A model generated the notes under the pieces. That model did not search any database. It had not been told where the DNA came from and saw nothing but the letters and a program-made list of their open reading frames with translations. A DNA stretch of 10,106 nucleotides from Lachnospiraceae bacterium. Its GTDB lineage: Bacteria > Bacillota > Clostridia > Lachnospirales > Lachnospiraceae. The stretch lies in contig DNAD01000263.1 in the NCBI GenBank assembly GCA_003484785.1, forward strand, positions 1 to 10,106. The letters are read 5' to 3'. Both the position numbers and the translations under genes were made by a program. Each line of letters opens with the position of its first letter. Positions within the stretch are counted from its first letter, which is position 1. This document shows positions 1 to 5,757 of the stretch, in pieces.

Positions 1-61
1 TCATCAAGCCCGCACTTTCCTCACTGTTTATATAGCAAACGACAAAGCTTCATTACCATAC
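1..61 (-). ncRNA. rnpB: Candidate 5' end of RNase P RNA (partial, runs off left edge)
   Basis: Read on the minus strand, positions 22-7 are GAGGAAAGTGCGGGCT. This differs by one base from the conserved RNase P RNA block GAGGAAAGUCCGGGCU, as I remember it. The block lies about 39 nt after the start predicted from the promoter at 68-96, close to its 42-nt offset in the class B RNA of Bacillus subtilis. A GGTAAT upstream (minus strand) recalls the GGUAAUCGCUGC stretch of class B RNAs, and GTTT/AAAC could form a short P3-like hairpin. Against it, the single mismatch falls at a nearly invariant C of helix P4, and only the first ~60 nt can be seen. The alternative is the leader of a protein gene with AGGA at 18-21 and an ATG at 4-2. 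Confidence 0.3.
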
Positions 62-67
62 GCTATG

Positions 68-96
68 ATTATAAATTGAAACCATTTTATTATCAA
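68..96 (-). promoter_or_regulatory. Sigma-A type promoter reading left out of the window
   Basis: On the minus strand, a -35 box TTGATA (96-91) is followed by exactly 17 bp and a -10 box TATAAT (73-68). This is one mismatch from the housekeeping consensus with ideal spacing. Transcription would start near position 61-60 and run off the left edge. The site lies downstream of the cobC-like stop, so it serves the next gene and not the cobalamin cluster. A short inverted repeat (AACCA/TGGTT, 80-84 and 98-102) straddles the -35 box and could be an operator, although 5-bp arms are weak evidence. Confidence 0.6.
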
Positions 97-161
97 GTGG
101 TTAGTGCGCAGTCCTTTTATAAGTCGTTACTATTCACGGCCTTTTGTGCTGCTGTACGGCT

Positions 162-806
162 TTAAGCCTGATCCGTCTCCCCACCCCGGTCTGACCGGCT
201 GTCTACGGCCAATGCCTGTTCCCGGTTATAATTTACGCTTCGTATAAACCTCAGGCTCCGTTCCCCCCCGGAGGGCTCATATTCAAATAAATAACCCGCT
301 GCGTTCCCGGTGATCCAGTCATAAAATCCCCTTTCCGGTCTTGCGAAGGCCGAGGCCAGGGCCATGATGGTGCCTCCGTGGGTAACGATCACCGCTTCCT
401 TCCTTTTCTGAAGAAGGCACTCACCGATCACCTCCTCAAAGGCCGCGCTTACCCTTTTTATAAATCCCGCCATATCCTCACCGCCGGGGCAGGCGCTCTC
501 GCAGTTATTATCCACCCATTCCCGGTATGCGATATCCTTCTCAAGCTCTACGGCGCTTCGTCCGTCAAACACTCCGAAATCCATCTCATTTAAACCCGGA
601 ACGCTTCTGTACTCCGCGTCCGGAAACAAAAGCTCTGCGGTCTGAAGGGTTCTTACAAGCCCCGATACGTATACGATCCCGGGTTCAAACCCTGCCCTCA
701 TAAGCCCTGCCTTTCCTTCCCCGGAAAGAGGTACATCGATCTGTCCCTGATATCTTCTGTCTCTGTTGTGCCCGGTTTCTCCGTGCCTGATAAGATAAAT
801 ATACAT
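162..806 (-). CDS. cobC: Histidine phosphatase, probable alpha-ribazole-5'-phosphate phosphatase (CobC-like)
   Basis: This 214-residue cytosolic protein belongs to the histidine phosphatase (phosphoglycerate mutase-like) superfamily. The N-terminal RHGET places the phospho-accepting His8 beside Arg7. Arg52 in SGLVRTLQTAE, Glu74 in LNEMDFG and His143 in VTHGG complete the usual catalytic set. In this superfamily CobC removes the phosphate from alpha-ribazole-5'-phosphate or adenosylcobalamin-5'-phosphate late in B12 assembly. That role is inferred from its place at the end of a cbi cluster, because the fold alone cannot separate CobC from other small phosphatases. I chose the ATG at 806 because the protein then begins directly at the first beta strand (MYIYLIRHGE) and GAGG lies 8 nt upstream. 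An ATG at 827 would add seven residues with poor site spacing. The last ~20 residues are a polar tail. The gene is 69 bp after cbiJET, the widest gap in the cluster. Confidence 0.82.
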   Translation of the reverse strand: MYIYLIRHGETGHNRDRRYQGQIDVPLSGEGKAGLMRAGFEPGIVYVSGLVRTLQTAELLFPDAEYRSVPGLNEMDFGVFDGRSAVELEKDIAYREWVDNNCESACPGGEDMAGFIKRVSAAFEEVIGECLLQKRKEAVIVTHGGTIMALASAFARPERGFYDWITGNAAGYLFEYEPSGGERSLRFIRSVNYNREQALAVDSRSDRGGETDQA

Positions 807-875
807 TCCGCCCGCCTCTGTACACATCCTGAGGGTGCCCTAAACGCCGCCGGTCATCATCGAAAGAGCCTGCCC

Positions 876-3119
876 TCAAAGCTTTACGGGCTTCGGAGAA
901 AAGCCCTTCTCCTTCGGTATGGCCATGATCAGAAAGACCGGGGTTTCCGGCCTCAGCATGTGTTTTGTTCCCGTCTTTTCAAAATGGTTTACGCTAATCT
1001 GATCTGCTTCGGTATCGTACCCAAGCTCTTCAAGGAGGCTTACGCTCCCGCTCAGGGTCTCAAGCAGCACCGCCGTAAGGCAGAGGTGAGCTTTCGGCCA
1101 GCGCCTGTTTATATGCCTGATGATATCGGCAAGCCTGCCTCCGCTTCCCCCGATAAATACTTTGGAAACCGGAAGGCTCTCAGGCAGACCGCCAAAAGCC
1201 TCGGGAGCCTCTCCTTTTATAACCCTTAAGTTCCAGGCTCCGAACCTTTTCCTGTTCCCGTTTATGAGCCTTATCCCTTCCTCATCTCTCTCTATGGCAT
1301 AGACAGCCTCTGCGGCCATTGAAAGCTCGACGCTCACCGCGCCGGTGCCCGCCCCGATATCAAGGACAACATCTCTCTCGCACACTCTGAGCCGGGACAT
1401 TATGAGGGCTCTTACAGCCTGCTTTGTCATGGGCCGCTCTCCTCTTATAAAGCTTTCGTCCAAAATCCCCGGCCCTCTGTATTCACAGGCTTTATCCGGA
1501 TAGATAAGAAGCACGATCAGCCCCTCCTGCAGATCCCGCTCTTCCCGGGTATCCCCGCCGGTTCCCGAAGCCGCCTCAAGGGCGCACAGCTTCTCATATA
1601 CCCCCTTGACATTATCCTTGTATACAAGCTCGCCGGGACAGGAAAGGTTCACCCCCGCTGCGGCCCCGAGCTCTGAAAGCCCCGCCTGCGTAAGCTCCTT
1701 AAGTATCCCCTTTGCGCCCGCAAAGCCCCCGGTCAGAAGAAATACGCTCTTTCCTCCGCAGACCTCCTTAAGTATATCGATCCTTCTTCCGTGGGCGGAT
1801 AACAGCCTCCAGTCCTGCCGGCTCTCCTTAAGCCTTGCGGCAAAATACTGAAGGCTGGAGATCCCGGGCACAAGCTCATGCTCTATACCGTTTTCGCTTA
1901 AAAGCTTCGAAAGCCCCACAGCCCCTGAATAAAAAGTGCAGTCACCGCTGTAGAGCACGGAAACAGGGGCTTTATTGCCTTCCCCGATATAGGCTGTGAT
2001 CATATCAAGGGCGTCCTTCGTATAAGTCTTTATCTCCGTAAGCCTTCTTTGGCCGCAGGATAGGCCTTCACTGCTTTCCCCGGCATGGATAACGCTGTTA
2101 TTCATACCGGGATCCCCCCCCTTCTCCGAAAGAAGGCCTGCTGCCTTACGAAGGAGCCTTCCCGGCCCCAGTATGAGCCCGCTGGCTCTGAGTCTTTCCA
2201 GAGCCTCTCCTGTAAGCTGTCCTGCATCCCCGGTTCCAAATCCGGTAAGATATACCTTTACTACCCCGTTTTCCGTCATTTTTCGTTTACCTGTACCGAT
2301 GCGCCGATTTGCAACGCAAATCGTGCTCATATCTGTTATGCTCCTTAACAGCTGCTCAAAGGAAACCCCATCCTCCGAAGGTCTCTTTATAATGACGAGT
2401 CTGCAGCCTCTTATCCGCGCGGCCTCTGCCTTTTCCTCAAAGCCGCCCTCCTTCCCGCTCTCCTTCGTTACCAGCATTCCGATATCAAACTGGTTCATGA
2501 AAGCCAGGTTAAGCTCCCGTGAAAAAGGCCCCCAGGCGGCAATGATGTTTCTCTGCGGGATCCCGATCCTAAGGCATGCCTCTATCGATTCCGCGGCAGG
2601 CAGCACCCTTGCAAGGAGTCTTCCCCTGTCCGCATTGCCGGCATAGCGCTCAATTTCCTTCGAGCCGACAGTCAGCAGAACATTGCCGCTTTCATGATCG
2701 ATATATGACTTTATACATTTTGCAGCTTCCTCCGGCCCTTCTGCCCACTCCGCTCTGATCCCGGCGGGAAGCTCTCCTGTCTTTTTTCGCAGCAGCCTTA
2801 TATATCCGACTCCGGTCTGATCACAGGCCTTTTTAAGATTAACGGTGATCCTTTCCGCAAAGGGATGGGTTGCGTCAACGCAGATATCAAAAGACTCCGT
2901 AAGGCTTTTAAGCTCCGAAAGCTCCCTCCGACCCGTAATTATTTTGATCCTGTCCGCTTTCTCCCCCGTTTTAGAACCCTTCTTCCCCGCAAGATACTCC
3001 TTCATGGCCCGGGCTCCGGTCCCGGTGGCAACGCTTGCCACAACCTCATGGCCCTCCCCGGAAAGCCTCAGTGCTGCTTCGTTTCCCTCGGTTGTTCCCC
3101 CGAATATTATTATCCTCAT
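876..3119 (-). CDS. CbiJ-CbiE-CbiT trifunctional fusion
   Basis: One uninterrupted 747-residue frame holds three enzymes. Residues 1-~262 are cobalt-precorrin-6A reductase (CbiJ/CobK), with the nucleotide-binding GGTTEG at 7-12, DATHPFAERIT at 82-92, WGPFSRELN at 196-204 and VTKESG at 217-222. Residues ~286-547 are the C5-methyltransferase CbiE, with SGDCTFYSGA at 391-400 and LVPGISSLQYFAARL at 416-430. Residues ~551-747 are CbiT, the C15-methyltransferase and C12 side-chain decarboxylase, with GILDESFIRG at 551-560, the SAM loop LDIGAGTGAVS at 586-596 and FIGGSGG at 655-661. CbiE-CbiT fusion is well known (CobL), but joining it to CbiJ is unusual to my knowledge. The linker contains Met281 with only a weak upstream AGG, so an internal start is possible but not needed. 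CbiE carries an extra ~35 residues (331-365). The start at 3119 overlaps the cbiH stop as ATGA, which indicates translational coupling. A longer frame from 3173 only adds sequence inside cbiH. Confidence 0.93.
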   Translation of the reverse strand: MRIIIFGGTTEGNEAALRLSGEGHEVVASVATGTGARAMKEYLAGKKGSKTGEKADRIKIITGRRELSELKSLTESFDICVDATHPFAERITVNLKKACDQTGVGYIRLLRKKTGELPAGIRAEWAEGPEEAAKCIKSYIDHESGNVLLTVGSKEIERYAGNADRGRLLARVLPAAESIEACLRIGIPQRNIIAAWGPFSRELNLAFMNQFDIGMLVTKESGKEGGFEEKAEAARIRGCRLVIIKRPSEDGVSFEQLLRSITDMSTICVANRRIGTGKRKMTENGVVKVYLTGFGTGDAGQLTGEALERLRASGLILGPGRLLRKAAGLLSEKGGDPGMNNSVIHAGESSEGLSCGQRRLTEIKTYTKDALDMITAYIGEGNKAPVSVLYSGDCTFYSGAVGLSKLLSENGIEHELVPGISSLQYFAARLKESRQDWRLLSAHGRRIDILKEVCGGKSVFLLTGGFAGAKGILKELTQAGLSELGAAAGVNLSCPGELVYKDNVKGVYEKLCALEAASGTGGDTREERDLQEGLIVLLIYPDKACEYRGPGILDESFIRGERPMTKQAVRALIMSRLRVCERDVVLDIGAGTGAVSVELSMAAEAVYAIERDEEGIRLINGNRKRFGAWNLRVIKGEAPEAFGGLPESLPVSKVFIGGSGGRLADIIRHINRRWPKAHLCLTAVLLETLSGSVSLLEELGYDTEADQISVNHFEKTGTKHMLRPETPVFLIMAIPKEKGFSPKPVKL
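2080..2110. repeat. Imperfect inverted repeat inside the CbiE insertion
   Basis: The arms 2080-2093 and 2097-2110 enclose a 3-nt loop. Twelve of 14 positions are Watson-Crick pairs, and a thirteenth is a G-U wobble in the minus-strand RNA. The outer arms are CCGGCATG and CATACCGG, and the inner arms are ATAAC and GTTAT. The repeat encodes part of a stretch (residues ~331-365) that looks like an insertion relative to ordinary CbiE. It could fold as a hairpin in the mRNA or mark an inserted palindromic element. Confidence 0.5.
2305..2323. repeat. Perfect 8-bp inverted repeat in the CbiJ-CbiE linker
   Basis: CGATTTGC and GCAAATCG flank a 3-nt loop, in the sequence that encodes the junction between the reductase and CbiE (residues ~266-273). 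On the minus strand it is followed by GGCGCATCGG. The same order, palindrome then GCGC-ATC-G, occurs at 4856-4873, so the two may belong to one repeat family. It could also be a relic of the intergenic region that separated the genes before they fused. Confidence 0.5.
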
Positions 3120-3841
3120 AAATAACCCCGTTTTGTGACCATTCTTCCGTTTATCCTCACGGTATCGCTGCATCCGATAAACACCGTGGTAAACATGTCA
3201 AGCTCTGCCTCCCTCAGCTCAAAAAGGCTTAAGAGCCTGCACTCCTCTCCATCTCTTCCTATATTTCTCACATATCCGCAGACCGTATCCGGGCTCTTTT
3301 CCTCAAGCAGGATATCGCAGGCCTTTTTCAGATGATCCGGCCTTTTTTTTGACATCGGATTATACAATACTATCGTAAAATCTCCCTGTGCCGCGGCCCT
3401 GAGCCTCTTTTTAACGGTTTCCCGCGGAGTCATGATATCGGAAAGGGATATCACGCAGAAATCGTTCATAAGAGGGGCTCCCAGCCTTGCCGCCCCGGAT
3501 ATGGCGGCAGTTATGCCCGCAACCACCTCCACCTCGACATCATACTCCTCAGCCATTTCAAGTATCAGTCCGGCCATTCCGTAGATCCCCGCGTCACCGC
3601 TGCAGAGCATCCCCACCGTCCTGCCCTTTTGCGATGCCTCCCTGAAGGCGTAAAGACAGCGCTCCCTCTCCTGCCCCATCGGCGTCGAAAAGTATTCCTT
3701 TTCGGGGAAATAATCCTTTACAAGCTCCGTATATACCCTGTACCCGCAGAGCAGCTCACAGGAGGCTATCGCCTTTCCTGCCCTCTCAGTAAGCTCCCCG
3801 GGCTCTCCCGGGCCTATTCCTATCACAAACAGTTTTCCCAT
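3116..3841 (-). CDS. cbiH: Cobalt-precorrin-3 C17-methyltransferase / ring-contraction enzyme CbiH
   Basis: This 241-residue, SAM-dependent tetrapyrrole methyltransferase (cytosolic) methylates C17 and drives the ring contraction of the corrin macrocycle. It has the N-terminal GIGPGEPGELT (8-18), the loop LCSGDAGIYGMAG (79-91), VVAGITAAISGAARLGAPL (107-125), ISLSD at 131-135 and the CbiH/CobJ-type VLYNPMSKKRP at 158-168. The size agrees with single-domain CbiH, with no ferredoxin-like or extra domain. I chose the ATG at 3841 because the protein then opens at the first beta strand. An upstream ATG at 3946 would add 35 residues lying entirely within cbiG and unlike the family. A GGAG stands about 10 nt upstream. 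The gene starts 19 bp before the cbiG stop and its own TGA overlaps the next ATG, so translation is probably coupled on both sides. Confidence 0.93.
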   Translation of the reverse strand: MGKLFVIGIGPGEPGELTERAGKAIASCELLCGYRVYTELVKDYFPEKEYFSTPMGQERERCLYAFREASQKGRTVGMLCSGDAGIYGMAGLILEMAEEYDVEVEVVAGITAAISGAARLGAPLMNDFCVISLSDIMTPRETVKKRLRAAAQGDFTIVLYNPMSKKRPDHLKKACDILLEEKSPDTVCGYVRNIGRDGEECRLLSLFELREAELDMFTTVFIGCSDTVRINGRMVTKRGYL

Positions 3842-5748
3842 AATATCCGCTCTCCGGAAAGCGCAAGCGCGAAGGTGACTTTGCCGCAGACATGCTTTCT
3901 TATGTATAAGGCTCCATTTGCCGAAAGGACAGCGCTCCTTTCGCATACACAGTCAACCCCCGTGGTCTCCTTTACAAATCCCGAAGAGGAGAATTCCCCC
4001 TCAAGGGCATTCAGTTTTTCTGCGGTATAAAACCGAACCGGAAGGCCTCTGTCCCTGCAAAAATCTATAAGCCCCTCCTCGTCACTCTTTAGATCGATGC
4101 TGGAAGCCTCCCTCACTGCCGCAGGAAACAATCCGGTCTCCCTGATAAACTGTAAAAATGCCTCCTCTATCTGTTCCTTCTTAATACCCTTTTTACAGCC
4201 GATCCCCAGGTATCCGATCTTCGGGCACAGCTTAAGGCAGGGCTTTTCGGTATCGATCACCCCTATCCTTACAAGAGGACCGTCCATGCCCTTAAAGGCT
4301 TCTTCCCCTGCCGTACACAGCTCCCCCTCCGCAGACAGCACATATCTGAAAAGCCCGTCTGCCGGCCGCTCATCCTCCATGCCCTCTCCGATCGGGCAGA
4401 TGCTTTCGAAAAATATCCTTTCTCCCTTAAGCACCGCAGAGGATACCGTCTTTATCATCTCCGGGTTTATGATGCCAAGTCCCTGCCTCTTTGCCCATTC
4501 ATCCACAGCAAAACATCCGTTTATATCCGTGGCGGTAGTTATCACCGCTCTTCCCCCGGTGATCCCTGCAATCTTTTCGGCCAGGGCGTTGGCCCCTCCC
4601 AGATGTCCCGAAAGAAGAGGGATCACATTCTCTCCCCTTTCATCAACCGCGATGACCGCAGGGTCACAGGCCTTGCTCCTTATATAAGGCGCTGCCGCCC
4701 TTACCGCTATCCCCGCCGCTGCGACAAATACCAGGGCTTCTGCGTCGTAGAAGTTATCCCTGACCCATTTGTCAACGGAAAGATCACCTCCGCCCCTTAC
4801 AACGCTGATACTGCCCTCAGCCTCCGTGCTGTTCCTCTCTTCGGCGGATCGCGCAGAATCTGCCTGCAGATTCCGCATTACAGGATCACTTCGGGAGCCT
4901 TCCCTTTCCCTTAAAAGGCCCTCACGTATAAGCTCCGCCTCAGCCTCTCCTTTATCGGTAAAGGCTATGATGCTTATCCCGCCCTTCTTTTTCCCTTTCC
5001 TGAAGCCGGTGGTAAAGTCCCCGTCATAAAGCCTGCTCTTCTCATATTTATCCCCCAGGAAATCACCTGTTATCATAAGGGCGGTATTTCTTATGCCGTT
5101 ATCGGACGCGGTCTTTACAAGCTCTCCGACCCGGCATCTTATTACCCTCTCTTCCTTCCGGGTCACCTTGTATACAATAGCCGCCGGGGCATCCTCCCCG
5201 TAGCCTCCCTCTATAAGCGCCTCCTGTACCTGTCTTACCAGCCCCATGGAAAGAAAGATCACCATGGTCGATCCGTGGGATGCCAGTTTCTTAAGGCTCT
5301 CCTTTTGAGGAACCGCGGTCCTGCCCTCCATCCTCGTGATGATAACGCTCTGCGATAGCCCGGCTACCGTATATTCACTTTCAAGAGCCGCCGCTGCCGC
5401 GTTAAAGCTGGATACTCCCGGCGTTATGTCAAAGGTTATTCCAAGGCGCTTAAGCTCATCTATCTGCTCTCTTATGGCCCCGTAAAGGGAGGGATCCCCG
5501 GAATGGAGCCTGACGATGCTCACGCTGCCCCCGCTTTTCTCCTCAGCCTCCCTTATGATGGCCGTCACCTCGGAAAGGGAAAGCTCTGCGCTGTCATAAA
5601 GAGCCGCTTTTTTACTGCAGAGTCCTAAGATGGCAGGGTCCACCAGGCTTCCCGCGTATATCACCAGATCCGCCTCCTCAAGAAGCCCGGCTCCCCGAAG
5701 GGTGATAAGATCGGCCGCTCCGGGCCCTGCCCCCACAAAATGTACCAT
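3823..5748 (-). CDS. CbiF-CbiG fusion: C11-methyltransferase plus cobalt-precorrin-5A hydrolase
   Basis: This is a 641-residue, two-enzyme protein. Residues 1-~249 are CbiF/CobM, the cobalt-precorrin-4 C11-methyltransferase, with FVGAGPGAADLIT (4-16), LHSGDPSLYGA (81-91), TPGVSSFNAAAAAL (109-122) and VYKVTRKEE (192-200). Residues ~257-641 are CbiG, which opens the delta-lactone and releases C20 with its attached carbon as acetaldehyde. It has an N-terminal domain, the central FVAAAGIAVRAAAPY (341-355) and LLSGHLGGANALA (378-390), ITTATDINGCFAVDEWA (403-419), and the C-terminal GIGCKKGI (515-522) with an ending rich in conserved Ala, Lys and Thr. Fusing consecutive steps fits substrate handover. 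Residues ~283-313 look like a polar insertion within the CbiG N-terminal domain. The start is 9 bp after cbiD. The only purine-rich site, GGAG at 5761-5764, is 12 nt from the ATG, which is rather far, so coupling to cbiD is likely. Confidence 0.94.
   Translation of the reverse strand: MVHFVGAGPGAADLITLRGAGLLEEADLVIYAGSLVDPAILGLCSKKAALYDSAELSLSEVTAIIREAEEKSGGSVSIVRLHSGDPSLYGAIREQIDELKRLGITFDITPGVSSFNAAAAALESEYTVAGLSQSVIITRMEGRTAVPQKESLKKLASHGSTMVIFLSMGLVRQVQEALIEGGYGEDAPAAIVYKVTRKEERVIRCRVGELVKTASDNGIRNTALMITGDFLGDKYEKSRLYDGDFTTGFRKGKKKGGISIIAFTDKGEAEAELIREGLLREREGSRSDPVMRNLQADSARSAEERNSTEAEGSISVVRGGGDLSVDKWVRDNFYDAEALVFVAAAGIAVRAAAPYIRSKACDPAVIAVDERGENVIPLLSGHLGGANALAEKIAGITGGRAVITTATDINGCFAVDEWAKRQGLGIINPEMIKTVSSAVLKGERIFFESICPIGEGMEDERPADGLFRYVLSAEGELCTAGEEAFKGMDGPLVRIGVIDTEKPCLKLCPKIGYLGIGCKKGIKKEQIEEAFLQFIRETGLFPAAVREASSIDLKSDEEGLIDFCRDRGLPVRFYTAEKLNALEGEFSSSGFVKETTGVDCVCERSAVLSANGALYIRKHVCGKVTFALALSGERILWENCL
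4853..4876. repeat. Inverted repeat in the CbiG insertion
   Basis: GAATCTGC (4856-4863) and GCAGATTC (4866-4873) are perfect 8-bp arms with a 2-nt spacer. After one mismatch, two more base pairs extend the stem to 4853-4876. It sits in the sequence encoding residues ~283-313 of CbiF-CbiG, which look inserted. Read on the minus strand it is followed by TGCGCGATCCG, similar to the sequence that follows the palindrome at 2305-2323. Confidence 0.5.
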
Positions 5749-5757
5749 AATGAATGC

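Noticed and set aside
97..161. Possible terminator after the cobC-like gene
   Set aside because: I found no GC-rich stem followed by a T-run on the minus strand, only short weak inverted repeats. Termination may be factor-dependent or absent.
1..165. Plus-strand frame open from the window edge to a TAA at 163-165 (54 codons), possible end of a convergent gene
   Set aside because: The translation resembles nothing I recognise. A frame of this length stays open by chance about 7% of the time, and it runs antisense to a strong promoter and an RNase P-like signal.
807..875. Possible regulatory element or promoter in the 69-bp gap before the cobC-like gene
   Set aside because: No -35/-10 pair or convincing hairpin is visible. 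The gap is adequately explained as a spacer with a GAGG ribosome site.
768..1229. Plus-strand frame of 153 codons over cbiT and the gap before cobC
   Set aside because: There is no recognisable motif and no ribosome site, and the minus strand encodes the intact CbiT domain.
4097..4687. Long plus-strand frame (196 codons) opposite cbiG
   Set aside because: It is a shadow of the CbiG coding strand: Ser/Pro/Leu-rich, no domain signature, no supporting start signals, and the opposite frame is clearly conserved.
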